DNA from: an uncultured Clostridia bacterium
GTDB taxonomy: Bacteria > Bacillota > Clostridia > Oscillospirales > Ruminococcaceae
DNA length: 64,000 nucleotides
Direction of reading: 5' to 3'
NCBI GenBank assembly: GCA_947627045.1
Contig: CANQUM010000002.1
Coordinates: forward strand, 120,464-184,463
Position numbers and translations under genes: made by a program
Part shown: positions 1-8,500 of the stretch, piece after piece
Position numbering within the stretch: position 1 is the stretch's first letter
Layout of the letters: the number at the start of each line of letters is the position of its first letter
The notes under the pieces: generated by a model
The model's database searches: none
Told to the model about the DNA's origin: nothing
Seen by the model: only the letters and a program-made list of their open reading frames with translations

Positions 1-234
1 CGTTTAGAGAAACTTGAAGAACTGTGTTCATCATATGACGGCGTAGATAAATCCTACGCAATTCAGGCAGGTCGTGAGGTTAGAATTATGGTTCAGCCTG
101 AAAAGATTAACGATGAAAAAATGGTTATCATTGCTCGCGAAATAGTCAATAAGATTGAAAACGAAATGGACTATCCGGGACAAATCAAGGTTCATTTAAT
201 TCGTGAAAGCAGAGCTGTAGAGTATGCTAAATAA
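1..234 (+). CDS. rny: Ribonuclease Y, C-terminal 77 residues (partial at window edge)
   Basis: The window opens inside a reading frame that ends at a TAA at 232-234. The visible tail contains [31 protein letters not shown] and the terminal RAVEYAK, which is the characteristic end of RNase Y (after the HD domain). RNase Y is a membrane-anchored endoribonuclease that starts bulk mRNA decay in Firmicutes. The N-terminal membrane segment, KH and HD domains lie outside the window, so nothing can be said about their integrity. A strong terminator follows immediately. The call rests on the highly conserved C-terminal signature. Confidence 0.93.
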   Translation, partial: RLEKLEELCSSYDGVDKSYAIQAGREVRIMVQPEKINDEKMVIIAREIVNKIENEMDYPGQIKVHLIRESRAVEYAK

Positions 235-243
235 TAACGCATT

Positions 244-277
244 AAACCCCGATAAGTAATTACTTATCGGGGTTTTT
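244..277 (+). terminator. Rho-independent terminator of rny
   Basis: A perfect inverted repeat (AACCCCGATAAGTAA paired with its complement) is followed by a T run on the plus strand. It lies 10 bases after the RNase Y stop. The stretch from 278 to 394 shows nothing else recognisable. Confidence 0.9.
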
Positions 278-390
278 CTGTGCCGTAATTTATACATTCA
301 GCTTTTTCCCTTGCTCTGTACGATGAATTAACTTGGCTATTTTTATAATGCAGACCTTCAACTGTCATACTGTAAATTGCAAATTGCACA

Positions 391-423
391 AAAAAGGAGA
401 CTAAGCACTTTGCTTAGTCTCCT
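391..423 (-). terminator. Terminator of the first giant surface-protein gene
   Basis: A 13-bp perfect stem (395-407 with 411-423, AGGAGACTAAGCA arm) is followed, read on the minus strand, by a run of T (the A run at 391-395). It sits about 50 bases past the stop codon of the 475-4995 gene. A related GAGACTAAG stem lies after the paralogous gene at 5480-5514. Confidence 0.85.
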
Positions 424-474
424 ATATTTTGAAGTAAACAATCAATTAAGTCTAACTAGAAACTATTCGTAAAA

Positions 475-3400
475 CTACTTAACTTTAACTTTTCTTAATA
501 CGTAGTTCCAACTACTATAAGCCTTATTTGTACTGTTACCGCTCTTGTATGTTGTATATGCTCTTACACGTACATAATAGGTCTTCTTGCTCTTTATCTT
601 TTTATTCTTAATTGTTAGTTTCAGCTTCTTAGTAGTCTTCTTGAGTACTCTAGCATTTTTCTTAAACTTGCTGCTCTTAGAAACTTCAACCTCATAACCC
701 TTAGCGCCGCTAACCTTCTTCCAGTTGACATTAATAGTCTTCTTAGCCTTGCTCTTAACTTTCAGCTTCTTAATCTTAGCCTGTTTTACCTTTAATGCCT
801 TTGCAGGAATCTTATTTGCAGGTTTAGTAGTTATATTGCTGTTACTATTTGAATTGTTGCCAGTATTAGAATTGCCATTGTCAACTGATGAATTAGCTAC
901 ATAGTTAGGATCTTTTACTCCGTCTCTTGTGCAAACACCATTCTTATAATTGTGTCCTAATGCAGGAATTACTGACTGTACTACAATAACTCCACCGCAT
1001 ACTGAACAATGTTTACCCTCTGTTAAACCAGACTTAGTACAAGTTGCTTCAACTGCTTCATCAGTAACAGGTGTGTGTAACTTCATTGGTATTACAATCT
1101 GTTCCTTGATTACAGTGTTGCAGACTGAACAGTGTGAACCCTCTGTGTATCCAATCTTTGTACATGTCGCCTCAACTGCTTCATCTACTACAACTGTATG
1201 AGCTATCTTCTCAATTACTAATTCAGCAGCAGTTACTTCTTTCTTAGTCGTTACAGAAGTACCGTCGTCTTGTGTTGTGTTTTCATCTACAAATAGCTTC
1301 TCACATTCTGAACACTGGTAATGTGCCTTAGTACCTTCTTCTGTACAAGTTGCAGGTACTTCTTCAATAAGCTCACCATATTCGTGATCTTTTGTAGTTA
1401 CTACCTTGTCAGCAGTTACTTCGTTCTTAACGCCTTCAACTTCAACGAACAGCTTAGTACATCTTGAACACTTGTAATATTCAATGTTACCAGGTTCTGT
1501 GCAGGTTGCTTCTTTAGCTTCAACCTTTTGATATTCGTGACCAAGCGGTTCTGAGTCAGGCTTTTCTCTTGTCTGCGTTACATCGCAGCGAGTACATTTA
1601 GCCTCCTGAATTTCTTTTTCCTCGCAGGTTGCAGGAGTCTTTGTCTTATAATTCTCTTCTTTGAATTCGTGTCCCAATTTAGGAGTTACTGTCGGTGGGA
1701 TAAGTACTACATTACAAACACTACACCTTGTACCTTCTGTTGAACCAGGATCTGTACAGGTAGCAGCCTTTGCCTGAACGTAAACTTCAGACTGGTGTCC
1801 CTTTGCAGGAATTACTAATTTCTCTCTTTCAATTTCACTCTCTGGGTTCTTGTCTGTGAAGTACTTTTCACATTCTGAACACTGATAGTGATCCTTCATT
1901 CCCGGTTCTGTACAAACATTACGGTCTTTATCCTCAGCAATAAGTTCGCCATACTGGTGTCCCTTTGCAGTAATCACTAAACCGCTTGCGTCTGTTTCCG
2001 TCTTATCATCGTCATTTTTAAAGAGTTTTTCACATGCTGAACACTTGTAATGTGCAGCAGTTCCTTCATCTGTGCAAGTAGCAGGAACTTCGTCAATAAG
2101 CTCGCCGTAATCGTGGCCTAATGCAGCAATTACAAGCTCTTCAGGATTAGAAATCTCAACGTAATTTAATTCACTTTCAATAGGATTGCCCTTGTCATCA
2201 GTTGTTTTGTATGTTGCATTACACTCTGAACATGTAACTGAACCATAATTACCAATGTCTTCGCATGTCGGAGCTTTATAAGCAGTCCTATCGGGATTCC
2301 ATGTATGTTGACCAGCCTTGAGCACTTCAGTAATTGATTCAATATACTTCAGATATACACTGCCGTCAAGTGTTTCATTTTCTTCACCTGACACTTCTAG
2401 AATCTTTGCAAGCTGTCCGCATACTGTACAATAGTAATATGCTTCTCTTGTACATGAAGCCTCAACTTTTTGCCAGCTATGACCTGTAGCCTCAACATTA
2501 AAATCATCTAAGCTATCAACTTCAGTTTCAGCATTAGCATCTTTGAAATATTTTTTACAAGCCTCGCATTGCCAACCGTCAATTGCTCCGCCATCTGTAC
2601 AAGTGGCATCACCACGCTCTGATACTTGCGTTAGTGGGAATTGGTGGCCCTTTGCAGGTATCTTTAATTGCTCAGCAGTTGGTTCTTTTCCGCCTTCAAC
2701 TGCTACATATCCGTTAGGATTAGCTTCAGTGATAGCCTCTGGCTTAATTAGAATGTATTGTTGACAGTATTTGCATTGGAAATATGCGTATTTACCGTCT
2801 GCTTCGCAAGTAGCTTCCTGAGCTTCATCTGCTAAACTGTCATAAGCGTGTCCGTATTCGTTTATAGGGAGAGTTTTCTTAGAATTATCCGGATCCATCT
2901 CTCCACACCACTTACACTGCTTGTAGCTTGAGTATCCAGACTCGGTGCAAGTTGGAGCTTTTCCCTCAACTTCTATACTGTATGCCGTATCTGGGTCTTC
3001 AGGATCACTTCTATGCTGATATTTTGCAATTTTAACATCATCGTGATTTTCAATTATATCTTCGCCATCTGCATCCCATGACCATACATCGCAATTAGCA
3101 CACTCCCAGTGGAGTTTTGTTCCGTCAGTATCGCACTTAGCTTCAACTTGTGCTTTAATTTTAAAGTCATGGCCTTTAGCTTCAATTACATCTGTCTCGG
3201 TTGCTGTACAATATGGATTAGTACATTTCTTTGTGCCTTGACCTGGATTTGTACAATCTGCATCATGATCGTCTGTATCCGGAACAACTGTAGGTTCGCT
3301 CCAGTTATGAGCTTCCTTAGGTGTTACATAAGCATATTTATGTGCGCCGCACTCTTCACATACCTGACGTGTCCAGCCGCCCTGTGTACAATCAAAGTTG

Positions 3401-4995
3401 CCGTCAGCGTCAAGTCCCGGATATTGCGTTGCCTTATCATCATCTGTAGGATTTAGCTCTGCTTCGCCCCAAGCGTCTTCGCCATTTGCGTCAACGTGAT
3501 TTTCTGGATTACGCAGTGTAGTCTCTTGTCTGATGAAGACTTCACCGCAGGCACTACATTTTAAACCTTTAGTCAAACCTGTTTGTGAACACGTAGCAGC
3601 TTTCTCATCTAATACTACAGGTGTATGTCCGTTAGCAGTTGCCTGTTTCTGTAGTTCTGTCACTGCTTGTTCAATGCTTCCGTCGCCAATTTTTGTGCCA
3701 CTTTCATCACTGAAGTATCCTCCGCAAACTTCACAAACGTAGTAAGTATATTCAGGACCATCAGCACTTGCTGTTGGATTAGGACATTTTTCTATTTTTT
3801 GTACTTTATATGTATGTGCCTTCAACTCGGTCTCAAAGTCTGCCATGCCGCCTTTCGCTTCTTGTTCACAATCATCTTTGAAATACTTATTGCAGTTTTG
3901 GCACTGCCATCCGTCTGTTGAACCTTTTTCTGTACAAGTAGATTCTTTTGCAAATGCTACTTGCTTTAAATTGTGTTCACACAAAACACCTATATTTGCT
4001 TCTGCAAAATCTTCTGATAAATTAACATCAGCTTCTTTTGATATCTCTAAATTAAATGTACCTTTAGCCTCAGCGTCAATTACATCATCGCCCGATTTAC
4101 CGGGAGCCAAACTTTCAACTGTACCGCCTGTTACCTTTACAGTAGAAGAAGTGATCGTTCCTTTAACGTCATCAGCATCTTCTCCGCCGATGAAAAGTTC
4201 ACCAATAGTACCACCGCTAACATCAATTTCAGCAGAATCCATTGTTCCTCTGTTTACAGACTGAACAAGATCGATATTTCCGCCTTCAATATTTACATTA
4301 GCTGTTCCGGTACGACCGTTAGAACCGCCTGCACCAACAAATTTAATATCTCCGCCCTTGATATTTACCGTTGTATTTTTGGTATTACTAATACCTTCGC
4401 CGCCACCGAATACACTACTTACGGTAGCACCGTCCTCAACAGTAATAGTTGCGTTGTCAACTACACAAGGAGAACTATTAGCATCCCCTTTGTAAAAAGC
4501 ATCGCTACAATCTTCAGTACACTTAGTTATAGCACTATTTGAAGCAGAACCGCCGCCTTGTACGACTTTTACATTTGAACCGCTCTTTACAACGATTTCT
4601 ACATTACTAACATGCGACTTGTGCATTCCGCCGCCCCAAACACTGCCTATCTTAGCACCGTCAACTGTTATTTTAACCGGACCTTTTTCTGCATCAGTAT
4701 TGTGACTGCCAGCAAAAATATGTATACCGGTAGAAACAGACATAGTGCTTCCGTCATCATCACAAGTTACGATATTCTGATTAGGATTATCCGGATCAGG
4801 CTTAACTGTGATAGAAATACCATTTGCAAAAAGAATATTTCCTGTTGTAGATTCCTGGAAGTCCTCACTAGTCATAAGAGTTAGTTGTTGAGCTTTACCA
4901 TCTATTGCAGAAACAAAGACCGCAGTAGAAGGTATTGAACTAACCAATAGTGCAAAACAGCTTATTAAACTTAAAGCTATTCTTTTGATCTTCAA
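475..4995 (-). CDS. Giant secreted His/Cys-repeat surface protein A (1506 aa)
   Basis: Starts at TTG (4993-4995), with AGAGGT eight bases upstream. Residues 1-30 are a signal peptide ending at VSA. Residues about 90-320 form a Gly-rich beta-solenoid-like region with recurring GGG turns (SVWGGG, VVQGGG, SVFGGG). Residues about 337-1355 hold about 19 units carrying a CxxC pair (QCQNC through HCSVC), usually preceded by GH and TC: H-x11..14-C-x9..10-C-x2-C, then often a short [FY]-containing acidic stretch. A Ser/Asn linker leads to a Lys-rich Fn3-like domain from about residue 1400, ending KVKVK. The His plus three Cys per unit suggest a metal site or disulphides; this is inference. No enzyme motif and no LPXTG are seen. 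It is a tandem paralogue of the gene at 5568-10496. Function unknown; location is extracellular or cell surface. Confidence 0.85.
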   Translation of the reverse strand: MKIKRIALSLISCFALLVSSIPSTAVFVSAIDGKAQQLTLMTSEDFQESTTGNILFANGISITVKPDPDNPNQNIVTCDDDGSTMSVSTGIHIFAGSHNTDAEKGPVKITVDGAKIGSVWGGGMHKSHVSNVEIVVKSGSNVKVVQGGGSASNSAITKCTEDCSDAFYKGDANSSPCVVDNATITVEDGATVSSVFGGGEGISNTKNTTVNIKGGDIKFVGAGGSNGRTGTANVNIEGGNIDLVQSVNRGTMDSAEIDVSGGTIGELFIGGEDADDVKGTITSSTVKVTGGTVESLAPGKSGDDVIDAEAKGTFNLEISKEADVNLSEDFAEANIGVLCEHNLKQVAFAKESTCTEKGSTDGWQCQNCNKYFKDDCEQEAKGGMADFETELKAHTYKVQKIEKCPNPTASADGPEYTYYVCEVCGGYFSDESGTKIGDGSIEQAVTELQKQATANGHTPVVLDEKAATCSQTGLTKGLKCSACGEVFIRQETTLRNPENHVDANGEDAWGEAELNPTDDDKATQYPGLDADGNFDCTQGGWTRQVCEECGAHKYAYVTPKEAHNWSEPTVVPDTDDHDADCTNPGQGTKKCTNPYCTATETDVIEAKGHDFKIKAQVEAKCDTDGTKLHWECANCDVWSWDADGEDIIENHDDVKIAKYQHRSDPEDPDTAYSIEVEGKAPTCTESGYSSYKQCKWCGEMDPDNSKKTLPINEYGHAYDSLADEAQEATCEADGKYAYFQCKYCQQYILIKPEAITEANPNGYVAVEGGKEPTAEQLKIPAKGHQFPLTQVSERGDATCTDGGAIDGWQCEACKKYFKDANAETEVDSLDDFNVEATGHSWQKVEASCTREAYYYCTVCGQLAKILEVSGEENETLDGSVYLKYIESITEVLKAGQHTWNPDRTAYKAPTCEDIGNYGSVTCSECNATYKTTDDKGNPIESELNYVEISNPEELVIAALGHDYGELIDEVPATCTDEGTAAHYKCSACEKLFKNDDDKTETDASGLVITAKGHQYGELIAEDKDRNVCTEPGMKDHYQCSECEKYFTDKNPESEIEREKLVIPAKGHQSEVYVQAKAATCTDPGSTEGTRCSVCNVVLIPPTVTPKLGHEFKEENYKTKTPATCEEKEIQEAKCTRCDVTQTREKPDSEPLGHEYQKVEAKEATCTEPGNIEYYKCSRCTKLFVEVEGVKNEVTADKVVTTKDHEYGELIEEVPATCTEEGTKAHYQCSECEKLFVDENTTQDDGTSVTTKKEVTAAELVIEKIAHTVVVDEAVEATCTKIGYTEGSHCSVCNTVIKEQIVIPMKLHTPVTDEAVEATCTKSGLTEGKHCSVCGGVIVVQSVIPALGHNYKNGVCTRDGVKDPNYVANSSVDNGNSNTGNNSNSNSNITTKPANKIPAKALKVKQAKIKKLKVKSKAKKTINVNWKKVSGAKGYEVEVSKSSKFKKNARVLKKTTKKLKLTIKNKKIKSKKTYYVRVRAYTTYKSGNSTNKAYSSWNYVLRKVKVK

Positions 4996-5287
4996 TGTTG
5001 TTTACCTCTTTTCTTTTATTAATTTAATTCATTATAAAATGTATATATAATACTAAACGTGGGATAACGCCTAGAATTATAACTAAAATAAGTATACAGT
5101 ATTGCCTAATTAAACAAGTAAAAATTTTAAAAACTTATTTTTACATTTGTGTGAATTAGATTGGGCACATAACATAATTGATTATTCGACAATAATTTTA
5201 GTATGTACAAAACACAAATCTCAAAACTGTAGGTTAATTATATCATATAGTAAACCAAATTGCAACACTTAATTATTAACAATTTTA
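4996..5287 (-). repeat. Duplicated promoter plus leader, copy A
   Basis: The sequence upstream of gene A matches 10497-10788 upstream of gene B almost base for base. Differences are mainly near 5160-5190 and in the promoter spacer. The remainder of this 572-base gap (5288-5479) is AT-rich with no gene visible. Confidence 0.9.
5237..5265 (-). promoter_or_regulatory. Sigma-A-type promoter of giant gene A
   Basis: Read on the minus strand: TTGCAA (5260-5265), a 17-base spacer, then TATAAT (5237-5242). The same two hexamers and the same 17-base spacing occur for the paralogue although the spacer bases have diverged, which supports function. A start near 5230 gives a leader of about 235 nt. Confidence 0.75.
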
Positions 5288-5479
5288 TTTTAATATTTAC
5301 ACCAGAACATATTTAATCTGTCAAATAGAAAATAAGCAATTTGTAAAATATGAACAATTTAGTATTACAATTATACCACCTTTAGACATAAAATGCAATA
5401 GTAAATTTGCTTAAAATTGAATTTTATTTTATTAAATTTAAGATAGCTATGCAGTATTAATTTATCATAGGCTAAATGC

Positions 5480-5514
5480 AAAGAGAGACTAAGTATAAAA
5501 CTTAGCCTCTCTTT
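5480..5514 (-). terminator. Stem-loop after giant gene B
   Basis: AAAGAGAGACTAAG (5480-5493) pairs with 5501-5514 with one mismatch. It lies about 55 bases past the gene B stop. The T run on the minus side is poor, so termination is probable rather than certain. The stem resembles the one after gene A. Confidence 0.5.
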
Positions 5515-5567
5515 AGGAAGTAAACAAATCCATTGAAAATCTGTATACTTGTAATCTTATAGGATAA

Positions 5568-8500
5568 TTATTTAACCTTAACTTTCCTTAATACGTAGTT
5601 CCAACTACTATAAGCCTTATTTGTACTGTTACCGCTCTTGTATGTTGTGTATGCTCTTACACGTACATAATAGGTCTTCTTGCTCTTGATCTTTTTATTC
5701 TTAATTTTCAGTTTCAGCTTCTTAGTAGTCTTCTTGAGTACTCTAGCATTTTTCTTAAACTTGCTGCTCTTAGAAACTTCAACCTCATAACCCTTAGCGC
5801 CGCTAACCTTCTTCCAGCTGACATTAATAGTCTTCTTAGCCTTGCTCTTAACTTTCAGCTTATTAATCTTAGCCTGTTTTACCTTTAATGCCTTTGCAGG
5901 AATCTTATTTGCAGGTGTAGTAGTTATATTGCTGTTGTTATTGTTATTGTTATTATTCGTGATATTGCCAGGCTTAGAATTGCCATTGTCAACTGGTGTA
6001 TCATCGCCATAGCTTGGCTCATTTTCGTTACATCTTGTGCAGACGCCGTTTACAAAATTATGACCAAGTGCAGGTATTACTGCCTGTGCAACGAGAGTTC
6101 CCTCGCATACTGAGCAATGTTTACCTTCTGTTAAACCTGTTTTTGTACAAGTTGGATCAACTTTAGCATCAGTTACAGGTGTATGGTCGATCATAGGTGT
6201 TACTGCCTGAGCAACAAGTACTTCACCGCATACATCACAAACTGAACCTTCTGTCAAACCTGGCTTTGTACAAGTAGCAGCTACAGCTTCAACTGCTTTT
6301 GGTGTATGAGCAATCTTTTCGATTACTAAATCTACAGCAGTAACTTCCTTCTTAATCGTTACAGAAGTTTCGCCCTGCATTGTAGTTTCATCTACAAACA
6401 GCTTCTCACATACAGAACACTTGTAATGTGCCTTAGTACCTTCTTCAGTACAAGTTGCAGGTACTTCTTCAATAAGCTCACCATATTCGTGATCTTTTGT
6501 AGTTACTACCTTGTCAGCAGTTATCTCTTTCTTAGCGCCTTCTTCATCAACAAACAACTTAGTACATCTTGAACACTTGTAATATTCAATATTTCCCGGT
6601 TCTGTGCAGGTTGCTTCTTTAGCTTCAACCTTTTGATAATCGTGACCAAGAGGTTCTGAATTAGGCTTTTCTCTTGTCTGCGTTACGTCGCAGCGTGAAC
6701 ATTGAGCCTCCTGAATTTCTTTGGTCTCGCAAGTTGCAGGAGTTTTTGTCTTATAACTTTCTTCCTTGAAGTCGTGTCCAAGTGCAGGAATTACCTTTCT
6801 CGGTGTGAGTATTGTCTTGCAGACTGAACATCTTGTTCCGCCCGTAAGACCCTCGCCGGTACATGTAGCAGCTACATCTTCAGATGCAGGTATAGCTTCC
6901 TCTTGATGTCCCGGTGCAGGAACTATTAACTCGTTTTCAGTTACTTCCTTCTTATCGCTGCCTTCATCTATAAACAGCTTATTACATGCTGAACACTCAT
7001 AATATGCTTTCTTGCCGTTTTCTGTACAAGCTGCAGCTCCCTCAGGAGTATATGCCGGATGCAGGTCGCCATAAATATGACCTACTACGTCAATAACAAA
7101 GTCATCTTCAGTGATTTCGCCATCGCTGTTTTTATCATTATCCTCAACAGTCCACGGTGTATAATCGTAATCTGCCGGATTATCTGAACCTTCACTAGCC
7201 TCTGCTTTTAGAGTTGCTAAAGCATAAACTCCGCAACCGTCGTTCTTACATACTGCATATGAATTGAGACCAGGTTGTGTACATGGATCAGGAGATGCAT
7301 AACCTTTAACAAAACCAGCTTCAAAGTTATGTCCTGTTGCCTTTTTAACAAAGTCAGCATCAGTGATTACGCCATCGCCGTCTTTATCATCAGCAGCGGT
7401 CCACTCTTTATAACCACCTTCAGCTAATTTCTCTGCGAATGCGTTGCACTTATCACACTGTGCATATGCATAAGTACCATTCTCTGTACAATTCGGCTCT
7501 TTTGCTTCAGTTACCTTATCTACCCAGTTATGAGAAGCTTCTGGTTTTTTAGCTTCGTCTTCAGAGCTGATATACTTAACCTTGACATCTTCAAGAATTG
7601 TAGCATCTTCACTCTCAGTTACTACCATAGCGATCTTGCCGCAATCACGAGTACACTTATAGTACTCATATGTTGTACAATTATCAGCGAAATGGTGTGT
7701 AGCATCTGCGCTCGACCATTCGTGGCCTAAAGCAGCAATTTCAAGATCGGTGTCTGAATTAACCTTAACGTATTCATCTTCGTTTTCAATTGCTACGCCT
7801 TGGTCATCAGTTGTCTTAAATTTTGCTTGACATACTGTACACTGAACTGAACCGTAATTACCTTTAGCCTCACATTCAGGTGCTTTATACTCTACAGGTG
7901 TACCCCATTTGTGTTCTGCCAAAGGTTTGAGTGCCAATTCGTCTTCAGTAGGTGTATCACTTGCTGGATGAATTTCTTCTATATCAGTGTAATTTTCCCA
8001 TTCATCTTTAGCATCTGATTTAACTATATATGTCTTATTGCAAAGATCACACTTAAAGTATTGATATTTACCCTTTTTAAGACATGTAGACTCTGTAGCC
8101 TCACCCTGCAGACCACTACTATAAACGTGTCCGAACTCATTTGCAGGAGCATAAAAATCACTTACTTGCTTTCCGCCTTCAATATCTCCGCATTTGCTGC
8201 ACTGCTTATAGCTGTACTGTCCAGATGCCTGACAAGTAGGAGCTTTTCCAGGAATTGTTATGCTGAAATCATGCTCTTCTGTTTTAAAGATAGAATCGTG
8301 ATCTACAATTTCCTGTGTACATGCTGCATCGCTGAACCATTTATACTCATCATTTTCATGCTTGCTCTCGTATGTACCTTCTTCACGCTTACATTGTGTA
8401 CAATACCAATAACGGTCGTGTCCTTCTGTACCTTCGCCCTTACAGCTTGCTTCTACCATTGGTACAGCTACAATAGTAGATTCACCTCTACTATCTGTAT

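Noticed and set aside
3109..3456. Open frame opposite the giant gene A (and similar ones at 8061-8507 and 8562-8903 opposite gene B)
   Set aside because: Antisense to repetitive Cys/Thr/Gly codons, no ribosome site, compositionally Cys- and Ile-rich shadow of the real repeats.
4996..5230. Known riboswitch class in the giant-gene leader
   Set aside because: I could not match the leader to any riboswitch core that I know, so it is left as an unassigned conserved leader.
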